Shown: in pieces, positions 15,556-22,017 of the stretch | How positions within the stretch are numbered: the first letter of the stretch is position 1 | Layout of the letters: every line of letters starts with the position of its first letter | NCBI GenBank assembly: GCA_964487195.1 | Contig: CAZAPV010000012.1 | Span: 1 to 22,017, forward strand | Direction: 5' to 3' | Origin: CAZAPV01 sp964487195 | GTDB lineage: Bacteria; Patescibacteriota; Patescibacteriia; SG8-24 | Length of the DNA stretch: 22,017 bases | Made by a program: the position numbers and the translations under genes | The notes under the pieces: generated by a model | What the model was told of the DNA's origin: nothing | Databases searched by the model: none | The model's input: the letters and a program-made list of their open reading frames with translations, nothing else

Positions 15556-16654
15556 AAATTTTTTCCATTTTTTCCGCGCTTTCGTCCCAGGAAAATCGTT
15601 TCGCGCGTTCGAGTCCGCGTTCGCGGAGCGCGGCGGCGAGCGCCGGTTCGTCGAGGACGGCCTGCATCGCGTCGGCGATCTCCTCGACGCGCTCGGGATT
15701 CACGAGCAGCCCGGCGTCGCCGACCACTTCGCCGAGCGAGGCGGTCTGGCCCGCGACGACCGGCGTCCCGCACGCCATCGCCTCGAGCGGCTGCATCCCG
15801 AAACCTTCGTAGAACGACGGGTAGACGAGCGCGGCCGCGGCGGCGTACATCGCCGGCTTGTCCGCGTCGTCGACGTAGCCGATGAAACGGATCCGGTCGC
15901 GCTTCGGCGACTCGGCGGCGCGGCGGAAGATCCGGTCGTACAGCCATCCTTTGCCGCCGGCGATCACGATCGCCGCGTCCCCGGGAACGTGATCGAACGC
16001 AGCGATCGCCGCCTCCACGTTTTTGCGCGGCTCGAGCGTGCCGAGCGACAGGAAAAACCGTTCGGGCAGATCGTATTTTTTCCGGATGCCGGCGACGCTC
16101 TCCGCTGATTGCGGCGCAAAACGGGCGTTCACCCCGGGATGGACGACATGGATCCGTTCTTCGGGGATGCCGTACGTTTCAATGAGGTCGGCTTTCGTGT
16201 GCGCGGAGACCGCGGTGATCGCGGCGGCGCGTTCGAGCAGCCGGCGCGGCCGGACGAGCGCGTGCCACAGCCGTTGTTTCGCGGAGAAAAAACGCGGATA
16301 CCGCTCGAAGGAGAGGTCGTGCACCGTGACGACGGACGGTTTCGCCGTCGCCGCGAAGTTCAGATTCGGAAGATAGACGGCGTCGGTGTCGCCCGCGAGC
16401 GTTTCGATCCGCGGACGGCCGAACAGCGCGACGCTCGCGTTCAGTAGCTTGTTCGGATATCGCGTGACGCGCCGTCTGACCGCGTCGGACGCCGGCGGAA
16501 TATCGGAAGGGAGCGCCGCGTTCCACGCGTTCGCGAACAGCGTATAGCGATGCGCGCCGCGTCGGCACAGCGCGGCGACCAGTTCCGCGGTAAACGTCGG
16601 AATGCCGCTCCGTCGCGGCTCAAGCAAAGGTCGGATGTCGATCGTAACGCGCAT
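15539..16654 (-). CDS. GT4-type glycosyltransferase, last gene of the sugar-transferase operon
   Basis: This 371-residue GT-B enzyme probably adds a sugar to a lipid-linked or surface glycan. The start MRVTIDIRPLLEPRRSGIPTF is the typical acceptor-domain opening. The donor domain has LGTLEPRKNVEAAIAAF at 204-220 and PSFYEGFGMQPLEAMACG at 269-286. No membrane helix is seen. Its ATG lies inside the end of the preceding glycosyltransferase gene (35-nt overlap), so translation is coupled. It resembles the other glycosyltransferases here only at family level, so it is not a recent tandem copy. Sugar specificity is unknown. The 3' end overlaps rnhB by 17 nt and I find no terminator there. Confidence 0.92.
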   Translation of the reverse strand: MRVTIDIRPLLEPRRSGIPTFTAELVAALCRRGAHRYTLFANAWNAALPSDIPPASDAVRRRVTRYPNKLLNASVALFGRPRIETLAGDTDAVYLPNLNFAATAKPSVVTVHDLSFERYPRFFSAKQRLWHALVRPRRLLERAAAITAVSAHTKADLIETYGIPEERIHVVHPGVNARFAPQSAESVAGIRKKYDLPERFFLSLGTLEPRKNVEAAIAAFDHVPGDAAIVIAGGKGWLYDRIFRRAAESPKRDRIRFIGYVDDADKPAMYAAAAALVYPSFYEGFGMQPLEAMACGTPVVAGQTASLGEVVGDAGLLVNPERVEEIADAMQAVLDEPALAAALRERGLERAKRFSWDESAEKMEKIFSSLG

Positions 16655-17765
16655 GATGGACGGGTTGAGGCGCGTTCCAGCGTCGCCACGCGTCGTCGAC
16701 GTAGTCGCGGATTTTTTCTTTGAAGATTTCCGTGTCGAACTGTTGCGCGTGTTCGCGGATCAGCCGCGGATCGAACATCGTCGGATCGAACCGCGCCACT
16801 TCGTCGGCGAGCGCTTCCCACCGCTGCTCGTCGATGAAGACACCGGTCGTCCCTTCGGCGACCGTTTCGACCGCGCCGCCCTTGCGGTAGGCGATCACCG
16901 GCCGGCCGGACGCCATCGCCTCGACCGCGGTGATTCCGAAGTCCTCCTCCTGCGGATGGATGTAGGCGATCGCGTTGCGGTACAGTTCGGCCTTCGTTTT
17001 TTCGTCGACGCGGCCGACGAATTCGATGTTGCTCCGGGCATCGCGCCGCAGCGACGCCATCTCCGGCCCGACGCCGAAAATCTTGAGCGGGACGCCGAGC
17101 TTGTTGAACGCGCGAACGACGAGATCGAATCGTTTGTACGCGACGAGCCGTCCGCCGGCGAGGTAGTAGTTGCGGAACATCGGACTCGGGGAATACCTGT
17201 CGGTGTCCACCGGCGGGTGGATCACCGCGCTGTCCCTGCCGTAATATTTTTTGATGCGCCGCCGCACCGTTTCGGAGTTCGCCACGAATTCGTCCACGCG
17301 ATCGGCGGCGAGCCGGTCCCAAACGCGGATTCCGGAAAGCAGCGGCGGGACGATTTTTTTGATCGGCCCTGGCATCGCGCTTTCATCGACGTACGAATGC
17401 GTGTCCGACCATAGGTACCGCGTCGGCGTGTGGCAGTAGCAGACGTGCAGCGTGTCGGGCCGCGTGATCACCCCCTTCGCGAATGCGGACGCGCTCGACA
17501 GGACGACGTCGAACTCGGAGAGGTCGTGGCTCTCGGTCGCGACCGGCATCAGCGGAAAGAACCATTTGTAATTTTTGAGCGCGAACGGGACGTTTTGTAA
17601 AAATGACGTGTGGATCTCCTTGCCGCGGAAGCTCGCGCCCATTTTTTCCGGATCGTAGAGCAGCGCATACGTCGGCGCGTCCGGCCAGATTTCGTGCAGC
17701 GCCTGGAGCACGCGCTCGGCGCCGCCGTCCTGGACGAGATAATCGTGGACCAATGCGATTTTCAT
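16620..17765 (-). CDS. GT4-type glycosyltransferase, middle gene of the sugar-transferase operon
   Basis: The 381-residue protein opens MKIALVHDYLVQDGGAERVL, the GGAERV glycine loop common to mannosyltransferase-like GT4 enzymes (WbaZ type). CYCHTPTRYLWSD lies at 109-121, and the C-terminal donor-binding segment is PQEEDFGITAVEAMASGRP at 251-269. Donor sugar is not determined; the mannosyltransferase likeness is only suggestive. The start is one base after the stop of the initiating sugar transferase, so it probably acts next on the same lipid-linked sugar. Its last 35 nt overlap the next gene. Confidence 0.92.
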   Translation of the reverse strand: MKIALVHDYLVQDGGAERVLQALHEIWPDAPTYALLYDPEKMGASFRGKEIHTSFLQNVPFALKNYKWFFPLMPVATESHDLSEFDVVLSSASAFAKGVITRPDTLHVCYCHTPTRYLWSDTHSYVDESAMPGPIKKIVPPLLSGIRVWDRLAADRVDEFVANSETVRRRIKKYYGRDSAVIHPPVDTDRYSPSPMFRNYYLAGGRLVAYKRFDLVVRAFNKLGVPLKIFGVGPEMASLRRDARSNIEFVGRVDEKTKAELYRNAIAYIHPQEEDFGITAVEAMASGRPVIAYRKGGAVETVAEGTTGVFIDEQRWEALADEVARFDPTMFDPRLIREHAQQFDTEIFKEKIRDYVDDAWRRWNAPQPVHHARYDRHPTFA

Positions 17766-17766
17766 A

Positions 17767-19179
17767 TCAGTATGCGCCGCTTTTTTTCAGGACGACGAGC
17801 GGCGTCCGCAGAAGGATAGCAAGATCGAGCCATGGCGACCAGTTTTCGATGTAGTAGACGTCGAGCCGAACCTCGTCTTCGAAATCGAGGTTCGCGCGGC
17901 CGGAGACCTGCGCGAGGCCGGTGATCCCTGGCTTCACGGTGAGGATGCGGCGGTGGTTGTCTTTGTAGCGCGCGACCTCTTCGGGGAGATGCGGCCGCGG
18001 CCCGACGAGACTCATCCTGCCGACGAGCACGAGGAACAGCTCCGGCAATTCGTCGAGCGAATAGCGGCGGATGAATTTTCCGACGCGCGTGACGCGCGGA
18101 TCGTCCTTGATTTTGACGAGCGGCCCTTCGCGCGTGTCGAGATGTGCGAGCTCGCCGTACCGCTGCGCGTGCGTGCCCGGTTTCATCGAACGGAATTTGA
18201 AATAACGGAAAGGCCTGCCGCCCTCGCCGACGCGCGTCGCCGGAGTGCCGTCGTCGAGCGCGCGCCAGAACACCGGCCCTTTCGAATCCAGTTTGATCGC
18301 GATCGCCGTGAGCAGCATCACCGGCGACGCGAGGATGAGAAGGATGAGGGAGCAGACGATGTCGAACGCGCGTTTGAAAATGCGGCCCCAGCCGTCGAGC
18401 CGCGTCCCTTTCACTTCGACCACCGGGACGCCGGCGATCGTGCCGATCTCGATGTTCTTCGCATGCGTGGCGAGCAGGTCGGCGGAGTACTTGAACGTCA
18501 AATGCCGTGATTCCGCGAAACCGAGAACGCGCGACAGCGTCTCGCGGTTGGCCGCGGGGTCGGCGACGATGATCTCGTCGAGATCGCTGGATTTTTTGTG
18601 CTCGTCGAGCGTCCGCGCCGCGGCGTCGTCGAACGTTCCGATGCGGGCGACGATCTGGTAGCCGAGCGACGGATTTTTCGCGAATTCGTCCGCGAGCAGA
18701 TCCGCGACGTGCCCGGTGCCCCCGACGATCGCGACGCGCCGCGCGCCGATCCCGAAGCGGAGCAGGAACCGCTGCAGCAAACGGACGCCGACGCGGCCGG
18801 CGCTCACGTACAGGAACGACAGGATCCACGCCGCGAGCACGATGAAGCGTGAGGCGAACAGTTCGCCGCGGAAGAAGATCACGACGATCACCGCCATCGT
18901 CGCGGTGGAGCATGCGAGGAAGATGCGCGAGATCTCGATCGTGAGACGGCGCGGACCGGAGACGGCGTACAGTCCCGCGATCGCGAAAATCAGCACGAAC
19001 ATCGCCGCGCCGCCGGCCGCGATCGTCGCGTAATCCTTGAACGGGATCGCGAGCGTCGCCGGACGGATCCCCGCGAACGCGCCGAACCGCAACGCGTGCG
19101 CGGTGACCGCGGCGAGGAACACCAGCAGATAGTCGAGCGGCACGAGCGCCGCCGTAAACGCCAAGTCCGTCTTCTTCAT
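17767..19179 (-). CDS. Polyprenyl-phosphate sugar (phosphoglycosyl) transferase, WbaP/WcaJ type
   Basis: This enzyme starts a surface polysaccharide or glycan by moving a sugar-1-phosphate onto undecaprenyl phosphate. The 470-residue protein has about four N-terminal helices (about 10-33, 50-72, 85-103, 110-128), a nucleotide-binding-like domain (RRVAIVGGTGHVADLLADEF near 137), a further hydrophobic segment (about 255-275) and the catalytic C-terminal domain (PF02397 type). The latter shows KFRSM at 328-332, SLDELPELF at 374-382, MSLVGPRPHLP at 389-399 and PGITGLAQVSGR at 417-428. An upstream frame adds 14 residues, but the ATG at 19179 has a Shine-Dalgarno site, AAGGAAG. It heads an operon with two glycosyltransferases. 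The transferred sugar is unknown. Confidence 0.95.
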   Translation of the reverse strand: MKKTDLAFTAALVPLDYLLVFLAAVTAHALRFGAFAGIRPATLAIPFKDYATIAAGGAAMFVLIFAIAGLYAVSGPRRLTIEISRIFLACSTATMAVIVVIFFRGELFASRFIVLAAWILSFLYVSAGRVGVRLLQRFLLRFGIGARRVAIVGGTGHVADLLADEFAKNPSLGYQIVARIGTFDDAAARTLDEHKKSSDLDEIIVADPAANRETLSRVLGFAESRHLTFKYSADLLATHAKNIEIGTIAGVPVVEVKGTRLDGWGRIFKRAFDIVCSLILLILASPVMLLTAIAIKLDSKGPVFWRALDDGTPATRVGEGGRPFRYFKFRSMKPGTHAQRYGELAHLDTREGPLVKIKDDPRVTRVGKFIRRYSLDELPELFLVLVGRMSLVGPRPHLPEEVARYKDNHRRILTVKPGITGLAQVSGRANLDFEDEVRLDVYYIENWSPWLDLAILLRTPLVVLKKSGAY

Positions 19180-19182
19180 AGA

Positions 19183-19189
19183 CTTCCTT
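19183..19189 (-). promoter_or_regulatory. Shine-Dalgarno site of the sugar transferase gene
   Basis: On the minus strand AAGGAAG ends 3 nt before the ATG at 19179 and sets the start. Confidence 0.6.
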
Positions 19190-19218
19190 ATCTTAAAGCG
19201 CGGCGCGGGTTGAAGCAA
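19190..19218 (-). promoter_or_regulatory. Weak promoter candidate for the sugar-transferase operon
   Basis: On the minus strand TTGCTT (19213-19218) and TAAGAT (19190-19195) are 17 nt apart. The predicted start would fall inside the Shine-Dalgarno site, so one of the two readings is wrong or the mRNA has almost no leader. Confidence 0.3.
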
Positions 19219-19228
19219 CAATCAGGGG

Positions 19229-19256
19229 TTGACAAATCATGATTTTCGGGTATGCT
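19229..19256 (+). promoter_or_regulatory. Promoter of rnpB
   Basis: Perfect TTGACA (19229-19234) and TATGCT (19251-19256) with a 16-nt spacer place the start near 19263. The palindrome AAATCATGATTT (19234-19245) fills much of the spacer. Confidence 0.78.
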
Positions 19257-19262
19257 TATCCG

Positions 19263-19280
19263 CGTTCCCGCAAGGGAACG
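19263..19280 (+). other. 5' leader hairpin of the RNase P RNA transcript
   Basis: CGTTCCC (19263-19269) and GGGAACG (19274-19280) pair perfectly around a GCAA (GNRA) tetraloop. It lies between the predicted transcript start and the P1 helix of rnpB, so it would cap the primary transcript. Confidence 0.7.
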
Positions 19281-19283
19281 GAA

Positions 19284-19707
19284 GGCAGGTCGGATGATCG
19301 CCCCGATGCGAACGCATCGCGGGAGGAAAGTCCGAACACCCCTTGCAGCGATGCGAGGAAGTGGATAGTCGCTAACGGCGACCGGGAACAAGCGATCGAG
19401 AGAACTCTCGAGGACCCTTGATCGTCCAAGCCCAGGGAAAGTGCAACAGAAAACACACCGCCCGAACCCGAGCGCAAGCGAGGGTGAGGTCTTGAGCGAA
19501 GCCGAAAGGCCGCGCCAAGCCGGGTAAGGTTGAAAACGTGAGGTAAGAGCTCACGCGGGACAGTTCCGAGAGGAGCGCCGTGGAAAACCCTATCCGGTGC
19601 AAGAGCAAGTTTGGTAGCTCGCAAAGAGGCCGCGAGCAATCGCGGTCCAAGAGAGATGATCGTCGCCCGTCGCAAGGCGGGTACAGAATTCGGCTTACAG
19701 ACCTGCC
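19284..19707 (+). ncRNA. rnpB: RNase P RNA (bacterial, type A-like)
   Basis: This catalytic RNA removes 5' leaders from tRNA precursors. Helix P1 is formed by GGCAGGTC (19284-19291) and GACCTGCC (19700-19707), which I use as the limits; the primary transcript starts earlier. P2 can be built from GATGATC near the 5' end and GATCGTC near the 3' end, and P3 from CGATG/CATCG. The universal core is clear: GAGGAAAGTCCG at about 19323-19334, GTGCAACAGAAA near 19441, GGTAAGGTTGAAAACGTGAGGTAAGAGCTCACG near 19524 in pieces matching E. coli, and ACAGAATTCGGCTTAC at 19684-19699. The P15/L15 region (19575-19600) is short and lacks the usual GGUAA loop. Short ORFs inside are shadows. Confidence 0.95.
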
Positions 19708-19715
19708 CTCATATG

Positions 19716-19744
19716 AAAAATCCGCCCTTCCCGGGCGGATTTTT
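19716..19744. terminator. Bidirectional terminator shared by rnpB and trpS
   Basis: ATCCGCCC (19720-19727) pairs with GGGCGGAT (19733-19740), flanked by AAAAA on the left and TTTT on the right, so it can stop transcription from both strands. It ends 3 nt from the trpS stop codon. Confidence 0.9.
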
Positions 19745-19746
19745 CG

Positions 19747-20784
19747 TTACCGCAGCCCGACTTTTTTGCGGACTTCTTTCATCGTGGCGCGGGCGGCGGC
19801 GCGCGCTTTTTTGGCGCCGGCGGCGAGGATGCGGCGCACTTTTGCAGGATTCTTTTCGAGCTTTTTTCGATTCGCGCGGAAGAAGGCGAAATGCTCGGCG
19901 ATGCGCGTCGCGACGAGATGCTTCAGTTCGGCGTACTTGATCGGCTGGGTGGCGAGTACGCGATCGGCTTCGCCCGGGAGGCCGAACGTTTTGAGCAGGG
20001 TGAGCAAATTATAGACGCCCCCGATCCCTTTAAGCGATTCGTCATCGCCGTGCGCGCCGAGGCGCCGCTCCAGCTCTTCTTCGGTGATCGAGAGCACGCC
20101 GGTCGTTTCGGTGACCGCGCGTTTTATTTTTTCATAGATCTCCTCCGGTTCGTCCGTGAGCGTGATGTAGGATTTTTCGCCGAGCGATTTGGACATTTTT
20201 TTCAGCGGATCGGAGAGCGAGTGCAGCTTCGGCGTGTCGGTGAGCAGCGGCCGCGCCTCGGGGAACGTCTCGCCGAATTTGTTGTTGAAGAATCGGGCGA
20301 TGTCGCGCGTGAGCTCCACGTGCTGCACCTGGTCGCGGCCGACCGGCACGCGGTCGCCTTTGTAGATCAGGATGTCCGCCGCCTGGAGCACCGGATAGTC
20401 GAACAGCCCCATGTTGATGTTCTCGCGCTGGCGTTCGGCTTTGTCTTTGAATTGCGTCATCCGCTCGAGTAGCGACACCGGCGTGATCGTGTTGAAGATC
20501 CAGCACAGTTCGGTGTGTTCCGGGACGTCCGACTGCACGAACAGCGTGCATTTTTTCGGATCGAGCCCCAAGGCCAGAAGGTCGATCGCGATGCCCAGCA
20601 CCTGATTTTGTTTTTCCCGAGGATCGTAATTTTCAGTGATGGAGTGGTAATCCGCGATGAAGACGTAACACCGATCACCCGCATTCTGCAGCTTCAGGAT
20701 GTTGCGATACAGACCGGCGTAATTGCCGACGTGCGATCTGCCGGATGGCTGTACGCCGGTGACGATGACGTGCGCTGATTTCAT
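19747..20784 (-). CDS. trpS: Tryptophan-tRNA ligase
   Basis: This class I synthetase charges tRNA-Trp. The 345-residue length is standard for bacterial TrpRS. TGVQPSGRSHVGNYAG near the N-terminus holds the HIGH-equivalent signature (SHVGN), the active-site region includes FIADYHSIT and GLFDYPVLQAADILIY, and the KMSKS loop is at 196-200. The Arg/Lys-rich C-terminus is longer and more basic than in E. coli. The ATG at 20784 lies only about 9 nt after a TATACT -10 element with no ribosome binding site, suggesting a leaderless mRNA. It shares its terminator with rnpB, which converges on it. Confidence 0.97.
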   Translation of the reverse strand: MKSAHVIVTGVQPSGRSHVGNYAGLYRNILKLQNAGDRCYVFIADYHSITENYDPREKQNQVLGIAIDLLALGLDPKKCTLFVQSDVPEHTELCWIFNTITPVSLLERMTQFKDKAERQRENINMGLFDYPVLQAADILIYKGDRVPVGRDQVQHVELTRDIARFFNNKFGETFPEARPLLTDTPKLHSLSDPLKKMSKSLGEKSYITLTDEPEEIYEKIKRAVTETTGVLSITEEELERRLGAHGDDESLKGIGGVYNLLTLLKTFGLPGEADRVLATQPIKYAELKHLVATRIAEHFAFFRANRKKLEKNPAKVRRILAAGAKKARAAARATMKEVRKKVGLR

Positions 20785-20792
20785 ATGACGTC

Positions 20793-20798
20793 AGTATA
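20793..20798 (-). promoter_or_regulatory. -10 element of the trpS promoter
   Basis: On the minus strand TATACT ends 8 nt before the trpS ATG, so the predicted transcript start is within about two bases of the start codon. The -35 region is weak (TTTTTA at 17 nt). Confidence 0.55.
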
Positions 20799-20815
20799 GA
20801 GTGAAACGCGGAATT

Positions 20816-20849
20816 TAAAAATCCCCCTCCGCACAAGGCTTCGGGGGAT
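20816..20849 (-). terminator. Terminator of the C45-type hydrolase gene
   Basis: ATCCCCC (20821-20827) pairs with GGGGGAT (20843-20849). On the minus strand a T run (plus-strand A at 20816-20820) follows. The stem overlaps the stop codon of the gene. Confidence 0.8.
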
Positions 20850-21895
20850 CAGAGGATGACGCGGCGGGTTGCCGGGTGGGCGCCGAGGGCGTGGTCGCGC
20901 ACTAGGAACTCGCCCTTGTCCGTGTCGATCGCGACGGTCGCGAGCGTGATCGCGGCGCCGTCCGTCGCGTCGCGCTTGTGCAGGAGGTTGTCCTCGCAGG
21001 CGAGCATGTCGAGCATGTCGTCGTTCGTCCGGATCTCTCCGGTTCTTCCGATGCGGCGGAGTTTCTCCAGCCGTTCGTGCGTGCCGGCACCCCAGGCGGA
21101 ATCCGCGGCCGGTTCGGCATCGCGCATGGCGAGCCACAGCGGATGATTGGCGTGAGCGAACGGGAGGATGACGTCCGACCAGTATGCCGGGCGTGTCGCC
21201 GCGCTGTCCGGCGAGACCTCGACCGACGTCACGCGATCGCCGGTGACGAGCGTGAAGTGATCGGCGAGGTCGATCTTCCTGGCACGCAGCGCATCGAGCG
21301 CTTCCCGCCACGTGCGCGCGAGCGAGGCGCGGAAGTGGCGCACCGACTTCGGGATGCCGCAGCTGGCGGGTCCGCGCATCGAGTTGTTGGCGGTCGCGAT
21401 CCGTTCGGCATTCAGCGATCCGGCGAGTCCGGGGAGATGGCCTGGGTACGTCACGGAGACGAGCCGCGGCCAGCCGTCGAACTCGAGGTCCAAGAGCACC
21501 AGTTTCCCGAGGTAGTGCGCATCGTAATCCTCGTTGTGGCCGAGGATGACGCCACGCTCGGTTTCGACGACGAGCGTCGAACATTTCGCCGGTGCGTTGC
21601 CGTACTCCGCGAAAAAGTATTCGGCGTAGGCGAGTGCCAAGACGTCGTGTAGCTCTCGGACCGCCGATCCTTTCCAGAGACCGAGCATGAACTGCCTGGC
21701 TTCGGGAAAGAATTTTTCGACGTCCTGATGCATGAACGCCGTCAGGAGCGCCAACGGTTTGTGGCCCCGAAGCCGCGTGTACTTCTCGAACGCGGCGAGC
21801 GTTGCCTCGACGGCCGCGCGGATCTCCTCGCGCATCGCTTCGCCGATCCCCGCGCCGACATTTCCGAACGACCCCTTTGCGTAGATCACCTTCAT
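20849..21895 (-). CDS. C45-type Ntn-hydrolase (acyl-coenzyme A:6-APA acyltransferase family)
   Basis: The 348-residue protein resembles peptidase family C45 (PF03417 type), Ntn hydrolases that self-cleave to expose a Cys and then hydrolyse or transfer acyl-amide bonds. The likely nucleophile is C105 in APAKCSTLVVETERG, followed by the family GHNEDYD at 119-125, and later by GLAGSLNAERIATANNSM (156-173) and VTSVEVSPDSA. The N-terminal ~104 residues would be the cleaved-off propeptide or beta-alpha part. No signal peptide or membrane helix is seen, so it is probably cytosolic. The ATG at 21895 has a strong Shine-Dalgarno site. It is a single-gene unit with its own terminator. The substrate is unknown; a linear amide hydrolase is my best guess. 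Confidence 0.82.
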   Translation of the reverse strand: MKVIYAKGSFGNVGAGIGEAMREEIRAAVEATLAAFEKYTRLRGHKPLALLTAFMHQDVEKFFPEARQFMLGLWKGSAVRELHDVLALAYAEYFFAEYGNAPAKCSTLVVETERGVILGHNEDYDAHYLGKLVLLDLEFDGWPRLVSVTYPGHLPGLAGSLNAERIATANNSMRGPASCGIPKSVRHFRASLARTWREALDALRARKIDLADHFTLVTGDRVTSVEVSPDSAATRPAYWSDVILPFAHANHPLWLAMRDAEPAADSAWGAGTHERLEKLRRIGRTGEIRTNDDMLDMLACEDNLLHKRDATDGAAITLATVAIDTDKGEFLVRDHALGAHPATRRVIL

Positions 21896-21900
21896 CGCGT

Positions 21901-21908
21901 CCTCCTTT
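21901..21908 (-). promoter_or_regulatory. Shine-Dalgarno site of the C45-type hydrolase gene
   Basis: On the minus strand AAAGGAGG ends 5 nt before the ATG at 21895 and fixes the start. No convincing promoter was found in the AT-rich stretch upstream (21930-21955). Confidence 0.85.
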
Positions 21909-21992
21909 GTGGAAAAGGACCCGCTCTTCTTACTTTAAATATAAAAATTTGTACAGGGTGGTGCGGTTTTGGGGCCCCCGCAAAGGCGCAGC

Positions 21993-22009
21993 TTGCGCGT
22001 AGCGCGCAA
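21993..22009. repeat. Short GC-rich inverted repeat at the right edge
   Basis: TTGCGCG (21993-21999) and CGCGCAA (22003-22009) form a perfect 7-bp stem around TAG. No T run follows in the visible sequence. The surrounding 21909-22017 has no gene I can support. Confidence 0.5.
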
Positions 22010-22017
22010 CGAGCATT

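Noticed and set aside
19239..19710. Small ORFs on both strands in the trpS-sugar transferase gap
   Set aside because: The region folds as RNase P RNA with all core motifs; the frames have no coding signal.

Overview
The window looks like chromosome from a bacterium of the Patescibacteria (Candidate Phyla Radiation), and a GC-rich one. This is inferred from gene content, not from a tree. The clues are compact genes with short or overlapping junctions, a bacterial type A-like RNase P RNA, an isolated pilT, a DUF4012 protein, a tiny two-helix LiaI-like membrane protein, and little operon conservation. I see no insertion sequences, prophage genes, CRISPR array or integrase. Long antisense ORFs are abundant, as expected at this base composition, and I treat them as shadows.

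Left part (1-7100, plus strand): the 3' two thirds of gyrA, with a start-stop overlapping gene for a DUF1189-like membrane protein; a diacylglycerol-kinase-family lipid kinase with a clear terminator; rpmF (L32) behind a near-consensus promoter; nusB and rnc overlapping by 4 nt; pilT; tRNA-Arg(UCG) one base after the pilT stop, followed at once by a terminator; and a 73-residue Cys/His-ended membrane protein with its own promoter and terminator. This is mainly housekeeping: topology, translation, RNA processing and pilus retraction.

Middle (7100-13012, minus strand): a tightly packed operon running from a GT4 glycosyltransferase to a DUF4012 membrane protein, then a single-pass membrane protein with about four Ig/DUF11-like extracytoplasmic repeats, then (with its own likely promoter) a small cysteine-rich zinc-ribbon-like protein. 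It faces glmS and rnhB (plus strand) across a 72-nt divergent promoter region that carries a perfect 8-bp inverted repeat. GlmS makes glucosamine-6-phosphate, the entry to amino-sugar precursors.

Right part (15539-19179, minus strand): a second envelope-glycan operon. It holds an initiating polyprenyl-phosphate sugar transferase followed by two GT4 glycosyltransferases, and it converges on rnhB. Taken together, 7.8-19.2 kb is a cell-surface glycan locus (initiating transferase, three glycosyltransferases, DUF4012 protein, surface repeat protein, precursor enzyme). I see no flippase or polymerase, so it is incomplete here. Next come rnpB (plus), trpS (minus) sharing a bidirectional terminator with rnpB, and a C45-type Ntn-hydrolase (minus). 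The last ~110 bases hold no recognisable gene.

Most worth a second look: the GT4/DUF4012/Ig-repeat/zinc-protein operon; the RNase P RNA with a shortened P15/L15 and an extra 5' hairpin; an RNase HII whose GRG motif reads GCG; apparently leaderless glmS and trpS; and the metal-ligand-rich ends of the small membrane protein.
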